Assembly: GCF_036711975.1 (NCBI RefSeq)
Contig: NC_091975.1
Span: forward strand, 13,580,501-13,644,500
Origin: Onthophagus taurus
Taxonomy: Eukaryota > Arthropoda > Insecta > Coleoptera > Scarabaeidae
Reading direction: 5' to 3'
Length of the DNA stretch: 64,000 nt
Under the pieces are notes generated by a model. That model was not told where the DNA came from, made no database searches, and saw only the letters and a program-made list of their open reading frames with translations. The position numbers and the translations under genes were made by a program. This document shows, piece after piece, positions 28,901 to 37,533 of the stretch; positions within the stretch are counted from its first letter, which is position 1, and every line of letters begins with the position of its first letter.

Positions 28901-31900
28901 AAGTTCAAACATGGCTCAGAACGGCGTATAACGTCATAATATCACGTTTTGGGCACATTTTGTTTTTTATCTCCAACTTGCTCCAACATGTTATTTGGCG
29001 CCTGAATAACACAAATATGGTCAGCAGAATTATCGGAACCAAAAGTGATAGAAAGTTCAAACATGGCTCAGAACGGCGTATAACATCATAATATCACGTT
29101 CTGGGTACATTTTGTTTTTTATCTCCAACATGGTTCAACATGTCATTTGGCTGCTAAATATCACAAATATGGTCAGCAGAATTATCGGAACCAAAAGTCA
29201 TAGAAAGTTCAAACATGGCTCAGAACGGCGTATAACGTCATAATATCACGTTTTGGGCACAATTTGTTTTTTATCTCCAACTTGCTCCATCATGTCATTT
29301 GGCGCCTGAATAACACAAATATGGTCAGCAGAATTATCGGAACCAAAAGTGATAGAAAGTTCAAACATGGCTCAGAACGGCGTATAACGTCATAATATCA
29401 CGTTTTGGGCACAATTTGTTTTTTATCTCCAACTTGCTCCATCATGTCATTTGGCGCCTGAATAACACAAATATGGTCAGCAGAATTATCGGAACCAAAA
29501 GTGATAGAAAGTTCAAACATGGCCCAGAACGGCGTATAACGTCATAATATCACGTTTTGGGCACATTTTGTTTTTTATCTCCAACATGGTTCAACATGTC
29601 ATTTGGCTGCTAAATATCACAAATATGGTCAGCAGAATTATCGGAACCAAAAGTGATAGAAAGTTCAAACATGGCTCAGAACGGCGTATAACGTCATAAT
29701 ATCACGTTTTGGGCACATTTTGTTTTTTATCTCCAACTTGCTCCATCATGTCATTTGGCGCCTGAATAACACAAATATGGTCAGCAGAATTATCGGAACC
29801 AAAAGTGATAGAAAGTTCAAACATGGCTCAGAACGGCGTATAACGTCATAATATCACGTTTTGGGCACATTTTGTTTTTTATCTCCAACTTGCTCCATCA
29901 TGTCATTTGGCGCCTGAATAACACAAATATGGTCAGCAGAATTATCGGAACCAAAAGTGATAGAAAGTTCAAACATGGCTCAGAACGGCGTATAACGTCA
30001 TAATATCACGTTTTGGGCACATTTTGTTTTTTATCTCCAACTTGCTCCATCATGTCATTTGGCGCCTGAATAACACAAATATGGTCAGCAGAATTATCGG
30101 AACCAAAAGTGATAGAAAGTTCAAACATGGCTCAGAACGGCGTATAACGTCATAATATCACGTTTTGGGCACATTTTGTTTTTTATCTCCAACATGGTTC
30201 AACATGTCATTTGGCTGCTAAATATCACAAATATGGTCAGCAGAATTATCGGAACCAAAAGTGATAGAAAGTTCAAACATGGCTCAGAACGGCGTATAAC
30301 GTCATAATATCACGTTTTGGGCACATTTTGTTTTTTATCTCCAACTTGCTCCAACATGTCATTTGGCGCCTGAATAACACAAATATGGTCAGCAGAATTA
30401 TCGGAACCAAAAGTGATAGAAAGTTCAAACATGGCTCAGAACGGCGTATAACGTCATAATATCACGTTTTGGGCACATTTTGTTTTTTATCTCCAACTTG
30501 CTCCAACATGGCATTTGGCTCCTAAATATCACAAATATGGTCAGCAGAATTATCGGAACCAAAAGTGATAGAAAGTTCAAACATGGCCCAGAACGGCGTA
30601 TAACGTCATAATATCACGTTTTGGGCACATTTTGTTTTTTATCTCCAACATGGTTCAACATGTCATTTGGCTGCTAAATATCACAAATATGGTCAGCAGA
30701 ATTATCGGAACCAAAAGTGATAGAAAGTTCAAACATGGCTCAGAACGGCGTATAACGTCATAATATCACGTTTTGGGCACATTTTGTTTTTTATCTCCAA
30801 CTTGCTCCATCATGTCATTTGGCGCCTGAATAACACAAATATGGTCAGCAGAATTATCGGAACCAAAAGTGATAGAAAGTTCAAACATGGCTCAGAACGG
30901 CGTATAACGTCATAATATCACGTTTTGGGCACATTTTGTTTTTTATCTCCAACTTGCTCCATCATGTCATTTGGCGCCTGAATAACACAAATATGGTCAG
31001 CAGAATTATCGGAACCAAAAGTGATAGAAAGTTCAAACATGGCTCAGAACGGCGTATAACGTCATAATATCACGTTTTGGGCACATTTTGTTTTTTATCT
31101 CCAACATGGTTCAACATGTCATTTGGCGCCTGAATAACACAAATATGGTCAGCAGAATTATCGGAACCAAAAGTGATAGAAAGTTCAAACATGGCTCAGA
31201 ACGGCGTATAACGTCATAATATCACGTTTTGGGCACAATTTGTTTTTTTATCTCCAACATGGTTCAACATGTCATTTGGCGCCTGAATAACACAAATATG
31301 GTCAGCAGAATTATCGGAACCAAAAGTGATAGAAAGTTCAAACATGGCTCAGAACGGCGTATAACGTCATAATATCACGTTTTGGGCACATTTTGTTTTT
31401 TATCTCCAACATGGTTCAACATGTCATTTGGCTGCTAAATATCACAAATATGGTCAGCAGAATTATCGGAACCAAAAGTGATAGAAAGTTCAAACATGGC
31501 TCAGAACGGCGTATAACGTCATAATATCACGTTTTGGGCACATTTTGTTTTTTATCTCCAACTTGCTCCAACATGGCATTTGGCTCCTAAATATCACAAA
31601 TATGGTCAGCAGAATTATCGGAACCAAAAGTGATAGAAAGTTCAAACATGGCTCAGAACGGCGTATAACGTCATAATATCACGTTTTGGGCACAATTTGT
31701 TTTTTATCTGCAACTTGCTCCATCATGTCATTTGGCGCCTGAATAACACAAATATGGTCAGCAGAATTATCGGAACCAAAAGTGATAGAAAGTTCAAACA
31801 TGGCTCAGAACGGCGTATAACGTCATAATATCACGTTTTGGGCACAATTTGTTTTTTTATCTCCAACATGGTTCAACATGTCATTTGGCGCCTGAATAAC

Positions 31901-33947
31901 ACAAATATGGTCAGCAGAATTATCGGAACCAAAAGTGATAGAAAGTTCAAACATGGCTCAGAACGGCGTATAACGTCATAATATCACGTTTTGGGCACAA
32001 TTTGTTCTTTATCTCCAACTTGCTCCATCATGTCATTTGGCGCCTGAATAACACAAATATGGTCAGCAGAATTATCGGAACCAAAAGTGATAGAAAGTTC
32101 AAACATGGCTCAGAACGGCGTATAACGTCATAATATCACGTTTTGGGCACAATTTGTTTTTTATCTCCAACTTGCTCCATCATGTCATTTGGCGCCTGAA
32201 TAACACAAATATGGTCAGCAGAATTATCGGAACTAAAAGTGATAGAAAGTTCAAACATGGCTCAGAACGGCGTATAACGTCATAATATCACGTTTTGGGC
32301 ACATTTTGTTTTTTATCTCCAACATGGTTCAACATGTCATTTGGCTGCTAAATATCACAAATATGGTCAGCAGAATTATCGGAACCAAAAGTGATAGAAA
32401 GTTCAAACATGGCTCAGAACGGCGTATAACGTCATAATATCACGTTTTGGGCACATTTTGTTTTTTATCTCCAACATGGTTCAACATGTCATTTGGCTGC
32501 TAAATATCACAAATATGGTCAGCAGAATTATCGGAACCAAAAGTGATAGAAAGTTCAAACATGGCTCAGAACGGCGTATAACGTCATAATATCACGTTCT
32601 GGGTACATTTTGTTTTTTATCTCCAACATGGTTCAACATGTCATTTGGCTGCTAAATATCACAAATATGGTCAGCAGAATTATCGGAACCAAAAGTGATA
32701 GAAAGTTCAAACATGGCTCAGAACGGCGTATAACGTCATAATATCACGTTTTGGGCACAATTTGTTTTTTATCTCCAACTTGCTCCATCATGTCATTTGG
32801 CGCCTGAATAACACAAATATGGTCAGCAGAATTATCGGAACCAAAAGTGATAGAAAGTTCAAACATGGCTCAGAACGGCGTATAACGTCATAATATCACG
32901 TTTTGGGCACAATTTGTTTTTTATCTCCAACTTGCTCCATCATGTCATTTGGCGCCTGAATAACACAAATATGGTCAGCAGAATTATCGGAACCAAAAGT
33001 GATAGAAAGTTCAAACATGGCTCAGAACGGCGTATAACGTCATAATATCACGTTTTGGGCACATTTTGTTTTTTATCTCCAACATGGTTCAACATGTCAT
33101 TTGGCTGCTAAATATCACAAATATGGTCAGCAGAATTATCGGAACCAAAAGTGATAGAAAGTTCAAACATGGCTCAGAACGGCGTATAACGTCATAATAT
33201 CACGTTTTGGGCACATTTTGTTTTTTATCTCCAACATGGTTCAACATGTCATTTGGCTGCTAAATATCACAAATATGGTCAGCAGAATTATCGGAACCAA
33301 AAGTGATAGAAAGTTCAAACATGGCTCAGAACGGCGTATAACGTCATAATATCACGTTTTGGGCACATTTTGTTTTTTATCTCCAACTTGCTCCAACATG
33401 GCATTTGGCTCCTAAATATCACAAATATGGTCAGCAGAATTATCGGAACCAAAAGTGATAGAAAGTTCAAACATGGCTCAGAACGGCGTATAACGTCATA
33501 ATATCACGTTTTGGGCACATTTTGTTTTTTATCTCCAACATGGTTCAACATGTCATTTGGCGCCTTAATAACACAAATATGGTCAGCAGAATTATCGGAA
33601 CCAAAAGTGATAGAAAGTTCAAACATGGCTCAGAACGGCGTATAACGTCATAATATCACGTTTTGGGCACAATTTGTTTTTTTATCTCCAACTTGTTCCA
33701 TCATGTCATTTGGCGCCTGAATAACACAAATATGGTCAGCAGAATTATCGGAACCAAAAGTGATAGAAAGTTCAAACATGGCTCAGAACGGCGTATAACG
33801 TCATAATATCACGTTTTGGGCACAATTTGTTTTTTATCTCCAACTTGCTCCATCATGTCATTGGCGCCTGAATAACACAAATATGGTCAGCAGAATTATC
33901 GGAACCAAAAGTGATAGAAAGTTCAAACATGGCTCAGAACGGCGTAT

Positions 33948-33966
33948 AACGTCATAATATCACGTT
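33948..33966. other. Dyad in the conserved monomer core (one example)
   Basis: AACGTCATAATATCACGTT has inverted 5-bp arms (AACGT and ACGTT) around a 9-bp AT-rich centre. It is present in most family B monomers and many family A monomers, where some carry ATAACGTTT or ATCACTTTG instead. It lies in the well-conserved part of the monomer. It could be a protein-binding site, but nothing here shows binding. This copy is the last one before the retrotransposon. Confidence 0.4.
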
Positions 33967-33992
33967 TTGGGCACATTTTGTTTTTTATCTCC

Positions 33993-33997
33993 AACAT
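33993..33997. repeat. Target-site duplication AACAT, left
   Basis: AACAT directly precedes the first base of the LTR and is repeated at 40088-40092 directly after the other LTR. The flanks rejoin to an ordinary monomer, CTCCAACATGGTTCAACATG. Duplications of 4-6 bp are usual for BEL/Pao integrases. Confidence 0.93.
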
Positions 33998-34285
33998 TGT
34001 TGAATAATATAACGTATGTTATAGCGCTGGTTAACACTTCTTCGTAACGAATAACGATTTGTTGGCTTTTGTTGTAACGAATTATTTATTAATTATAACG
34101 AAGGTACAACACGACTCAAACGACGCTCTTACAAAAATCTTATTGATAGTGACGCGCTTGTTGTCAACAACAACGAAAACAAAACAAAAACTTCTTATTG
34201 CTATGATTCTTGACAAATCGGAAAACTAATTTAAATACAAATAAAAAATGCAAAAATGTGTATAAACAAGATACAAATTACAACA
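33998..34285 (-). repeat. 3' LTR of BEL/Pao copy 1
   Basis: 288 bp beginning TGTTGAATAATATAACG and ending ATTACAACA on the plus strand. It is identical by eye to 39800-40087 and to 59999-60286. It lies next to the polypurine tract, which makes it the 3' LTR of the minus-strand element. It contains a sense-strand AATAAA (34090-34085). Confidence 0.95.
34085..34090 (-). terminator. Candidate polyadenylation signal AATAAA in 3' LTR
   Basis: TTTATT on the plus strand, AATAAA in the sense of the element, about 90 bp from the sense-strand 3' end of the LTR. This is a reasonable place for transcript 3'-end formation. The same site occurs in the other LTRs (39887-39892, 60086-60091). It is assigned by motif only. 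Confidence 0.4.
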
Positions 34286-34478
34286 TGCCCCCCGCCTTGA
34301 AAGGACTGCCTTTCAAAAAAAAAATTAGTGAGTATATGGGAGGGGGGAGCGCTAAAGAAAACATATTATAACAAATTATTTGATTGTCTATATCTAATAG
34401 ACAATCACCTAAGGTAACAATAACAAAAAAAGTAAATAATATCAAAATTAATACTAATTTGTCATTGGAAGCGGGCAA
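34278..34478 (-). CDS. Small hydrophobic frame between pol end and 3' LTR
   Basis: A 66-codon frame opens at an ATG inside the last codons of the integrase frame (overlap 34454-34478), displaced by one base. It runs through the polypurine tract and stops just inside the LTR. Residues about 7-28 (KLVLILILFTFFVIVTLGD and following) look like one membrane segment. The last residues are encoded by the polypurine tract, ending FKAGGML. It is not a recognised envelope protein: it is far too short and has no glycoprotein signature. It may be the original C-terminal tail of pol after a one-base change, or a chance frame. Copy 2 carries the identical frame at 60279-60479. Confidence 0.3.
   Translation of the reverse strand: MPASNDKLVLILILFTFFVIVTLGDCLLDIDNQIICYNMFSLALPPPIYSLIFFLKGSPFKAGGML
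34286..34298 (-). promoter_or_regulatory. Polypurine tract of copy 1
   Basis: In the sense of the element the bases before the 3' LTR read AAGGCGGGGGGCA, directly abutting the LTR's TGTTG. This is the expected position and composition of the RNase H-resistant primer for plus-strand DNA synthesis. Confidence 0.85.
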
Positions 34479-35764
34479 AGTTTATTGGTTGGTCGCTTGA
34501 TAATCCCGTTGGTGGTGCGTACGGTAGCAACTCTTGCAATACCATCGGATCCAGGGTGTAGAGCGATAACGCGACCATATAACCACTTCAATGTTGGTAA
34601 GTTGTCATCCTTTACTACAACCAATTCATCAATTTTAAGATTCTCTGTTTTAGTTGACCACTTGGAACGGCGTTGGAGTTCCGAAATGTATTCCTTTGAC
34701 CAACGCTTCCAAAAGTCTTGCTGAATTCGTTGCGTATATTGATAGTGGGACAGCCGATTTAACTTGACGTGATCCAGGCTTGGATCTGGTGGGGCCGAAA
34801 GCGTTCTCCCAATTAAGAAATGCGCAGGAGTTAAGGGTGTTAAATCATTGGGATCCGTGGACAAGGGTGACAAAGGGCGAGAATTTAGGATAGCTTCAAT
34901 TTGAATCAACAGCGTATAAAATTGTTCAAAGGTAAGTATTACATTGCCAACGACCCGCTTTAAATGATATTTGGTTGCTTTAACGCCTGCCTCCCATAAA
35001 CCGCCGAAATGAGGCGAATTAGGGGGAATGAATGACCAATTAATCGACTCATTCTCAATCACATCGGTTAATTGATTGGAACCTTGTAGGAACGTTTCTA
35101 ACTCGTGAAGCTCGCGATTCGCGCCGACGAAATTGGTACCGTTATCCGAAAAAATCTGAGACGGCTTTCCACGGCGACCAACAAAACGCCGCAGTGCTGC
35201 AATAAAACATTCAGAAGTCAAATCCGACACCAATTCAAGGTGTATAGCACGTGTTATAAAGCATACAAATAGACAAATATAGCATTTTGAAGTTTTAGAA
35301 CCGCGACCTTTCCGATCTTTCAAAAGAAACGGGCCAGCGTAATCGACGCCGGTGGTACTGAACGGAGGTGCTGGAGTAACACGTTGCGATGGTAAATCGC
35401 CCATAATAGGCTGCGACACCCGCGGTTTTACTCGAAAACAACGCATGCAATTAAAGATTACCTTTTTGGCAAGATTTCTCCCCCCAATCGGCCAATACCG
35501 ATCCCGTATTGAAGCTAGTAAATGTTGCGGACCTGCATGAAGAAGTTGTACGTGTTCGTGTTCGAAGATCAACCGCGTTAACACGTGTTTACTATGAAGT
35601 AGCATCGGGTGCTTTTTATCAACGTTATAAGACGAATTGCGTAATCGACCGCCTACGCGCATAATACCAGTGTGATCAAGAAATACGTTTAATTTAGTTA
35701 GTTCGTTTTTCTGCGGCAAACTGCCCTTGCCACTCAAATGATTGATTTCATCCTGAAATGAGTC
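34454..35764 (-). CDS. pol: BEL/Pao pol: integrase part (after in-frame TGA)
   Basis: Integrase region that inserts the element's DNA copy into the chromosome. Its frame is the same as that of the RT-RNase H part but is separated from it by one TGA at 35767-35765; the translation resumes directly after it. The tract has no ATG at its head. Numbering from the TTG codon at 35737 (427 residues), the family-typical DHTGIMRVGGRL lies near 21-32. A zinc-binding HHCC domain follows (H62, H67, C97, C100), then the catalytic triad D132 (GVDYAG), D198 (SDNGTNF) and E249 (GLWEAG). A DUF5641-like C-terminal domain ends near KRPTNKLCPLP. All catalytic residues are present. Integrase could be made only by TGA readthrough or from another copy. 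The length is normal for the family. Confidence 0.9.
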   Translation of the reverse strand, partial: DSFQDEINHLSGKGSLPQKNELTKLNVFLDHTGIMRVGGRLRNSSYNVDKKHPMLLHSKHVLTRLIFEHEHVQLLHAGPQHLLASIRDRYWPIGGRNLAKKVIFNCMRCFRVKPRVSQPIMGDLPSQRVTPAPPFSTTGVDYAGPFLLKDRKGRGSKTSKCYICLFVCFITRAIHLELVSDLTSECFIAALRRFVGRRGKPSQIFSDNGTNFVGANRELHELETFLQGSNQLTDVIENESINWSFIPPNSPHFGGLWEAGVKATKYHLKRVVGNVILTFEQFYTLLIQIEAILNSRPLSPLSTDPNDLTPLTPAHFLIGRTLSAPPDPSLDHVKLNRLSHYQYTQRIQQDFWKRWSKEYISELQRRSKWSTKTENLKIDELVVVKDDNLPTLKWLYGRVIALHPGSDGIARVATVRTTNGIIKRPTNKLCPLPMTN

Positions 35765-37531
35765 TCATTGACTACATTTGATTAGGTAAATTTGCGCTTC
35801 ATTCAATTCCGAACATTTTAAAGAACCCGTTCGTTTATCAGATTTATTTGAAGAATTATTAATGAACCGCAGACAATATGCTATTACACGTTGTAGCCGA
35901 AATAGGGTAGAAAAGCGCGTGAACGGAATAACGCATTCTTCAATTATAGTAGCTTTTAGAACTTTAACCTTTATTTCCGGTAAACTTTCAGAACGAAACG
36001 TTCTACGTGGCCATAACGACTCATCTTGCTTTAACCATACAGGACCACACCAATATATTGTTAAATCCGCGAGGGCTCCCGAGTCTATACCGCGTGAAAC
36101 GGGGTCTGCGGGGTTGTGCTCGGTTGAAACGTAGCGCCAATCAGACGCTCTCGATAAGTCAAGAATTCGCGCAATGCGATTTCCTACGAATGTATGTAAT
36201 TTACTAGGATCAGTTCCTAGCCATCCTATCAGAACACTAGAGTCCGTCCAGTACACTACTCTTTTAATTTCTAGATTTAAAGCTGTTCTAACTTTATTAA
36301 CAAGATCGGTAAGTAACAAAGCACCAAGCAGTTCTAATCGCGGAACCGTAGTAGGTTTTATTGGAGCCACTCTGGATTTTGCGCATACTAATTGAACCGA
36401 ACAATCATTATAAGAATTAGTAGCTCGTAAGTAAACACAAGCTCCGTATGCTTTAATTGATGCGTCTGAAAATCCATGTAGTTCAAATTCATTCGCATTT
36501 TTTAACGAAATATGACGTGGAATTTCAATGGAATTTAATAGAACTAACATGTCACGAAATTCACACCAACGTGTGTAAATTTGATTTGGAAGTGAAACAT
36601 CCCAATCCAATCCCTCCTGCCAAATGTGTTGAAGGATAATTTTGGCCCTTATGATAACAGGACTCAATAACCCTAACGGATCGAAGATTTGAGCTATCTC
36701 AGAAAGAATAGATCGTTTGGTAACCCGTGTCATAGTTGTGTTTTTGCTAATGTTAAATTTAAAGACATCTTTCTGAGGATCCCACATCAGACCTAACGTA
36801 CGCGTATTTTCCCTACGTCCCATGTCTATTATATCTTCCGCTCTACTATCTGATACACAACGTAATATTGCGGGATTGTTAGAAACCCATTTATGTAGCT
36901 TGAAACCGCCCGCATTCAAAGTTTGTGATACTCCGTCAATAATGTACATAACTTTCTCAACTGAATCCGCTCCCGTAAGAAGGTCGTCTACGTAAAAATG
37001 ATTCTTAATAACGTTAGCAATCACTGGATCGGAGCTTTCTAAACCTAACTGCTTTAAACAGCGAGTTGCTAGGTAACTTGCTGATGCTGTACCGTAGGTA
37101 ATAGTGGTTAACTCGTAAACCTCTATTGGAAGATTTTCGGAATCGCGCCATAGAATACGTTGGAACCTTAATTGTTCCGTGTTAACGAGGCATGCACGAT
37201 ACATTTTTTGAATATCTGATACTACAACTATGCTATATTGTCTGTACCGGACTAGAGCGCTAAATAGATCTGGTTGGATAGTAGGACCCACAACCTGCAG
37301 ATGGTTAAAAGAATAACCGGTGGATGTAGGGCACGACGCGTCAAACACTACTCGTAACTTTGTGGTTGCGCTTTTTTCGTTTATAACACCGTGGTGGGGT
37401 ATATAGTAATTATTTTTATCTGATTCCTGCGGCGATACTACCCTACGCATATGGCCTAATTCAGAGTATTCTCGCATGAATTCGCGATATTTATTGCCGA
37501 ATTCTGGTAATCGCTTGAATTTACGCTCCAT
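35765..37531 (-). CDS. pol: BEL/Pao pol: reverse transcriptase and RNase H
   Basis: A 588-codon frame, ATG at 37531, TGA at 35767-35765. It copies the element's RNA into DNA and degrades the RNA template. Residues 1-30 are the family's linker (YREFMREYSELGHMRR). RT motifs follow: LRVVFDAS near 59-66, catalytic D106 in VVSDIQKMY, TYGTASASY near 145-153 and catalytic YVDD at 180-183. RNase H follows with D356 (GFSDAS), E400 (VPRLE), D430 (YWTDSS) and D476 (HNPADPVSRG), all expected acidic residues. The ATG is probably not a true start, because in the family this region continues from protease without a break. Here the upstream frame stops two bases before the ATG and lies one base out of phase. 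The end is a premature TGA ahead of integrase. Copy 2 is identical in this frame. Confidence 0.93.
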   Translation of the reverse strand: MERKFKRLPEFGNKYREFMREYSELGHMRRVVSPQESDKNNYYIPHHGVINEKSATTKLRVVFDASCPTSTGYSFNHLQVVGPTIQPDLFSALVRYRQYSIVVVSDIQKMYRACLVNTEQLRFQRILWRDSENLPIEVYELTTITYGTASASYLATRCLKQLGLESSDPVIANVIKNHFYVDDLLTGADSVEKVMYIIDGVSQTLNAGGFKLHKWVSNNPAILRCVSDSRAEDIIDMGRRENTRTLGLMWDPQKDVFKFNISKNTTMTRVTKRSILSEIAQIFDPLGLLSPVIIRAKIILQHIWQEGLDWDVSLPNQIYTRWCEFRDMLVLLNSIEIPRHISLKNANEFELHGFSDASIKAYGACVYLRATNSYNDCSVQLVCAKSRVAPIKPTTVPRLELLGALLLTDLVNKVRTALNLEIKRVVYWTDSSVLIGWLGTDPSKLHTFVGNRIARILDLSRASDWRYVSTEHNPADPVSRGIDSGALADLTIYWCGPVWLKQDESLWPRRTFRSESLPEIKVKVLKATIIEECVIPFTRFSTLFRLQRVIAYCLRFINNSSNKSDKRTGSLKCSELNEAQIYLIKCSQ

Positions 37532-37533
37532 AC

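Larger units (their letters stand above)
16056..33997. repeat. 152-bp satellite array, family B, 14-16-mer blocks
   Basis: About 118 monomers of family B, defined by GGTCAGCAGAATTATCGG and CACAAATATGG. Three main variants of the variable segment alternate: CAACATGGTTCAACATGTC, CAACTTGCTCCAACATGTT and CAACTTGCTCCATCATGTC. Marker variants recur at whole-monomer distances. GGCCCAG occurs at 19945, 21921, 22681, 24353, 25113, 26481, 27241, 28761, 29521 and 30585. Pairs five monomers apart are themselves repeated every 14-16 monomers (2128-2432 bp). TGGCATTTGGCTCC at 21541, 26101, 28229 and 30509 supports the same spacing. No gene is seen. The array is interrupted at 33998 by the retrotransposon. 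Confidence 0.96.

Noticed and set aside
16056-33997. CRISPR-like array with conserved repeat and variable spacer
   Set aside because: The unit is 152 bp, the variable segments fall into a few recurring variants and are not unique spacers, and the setting is a eukaryotic retrotransposon-bearing satellite.
16056-33997. CENP-B box in the monomer
   Set aside because: The required TTCG core is absent from the ordinary monomers. No match to the vertebrate box was found by eye.
34278-34478. Envelope gene (errantivirus-like) after pol
   Set aside because: Only 66 codons, with no signal peptide, cleavage site or glycoprotein features.
35862-36639. Plus-strand frames of 60-90 codons across the pol region (and the same at 61863-62640)
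   Set aside because: They lie antisense to the RT-RNase H frame and overlap one another without any family likeness.
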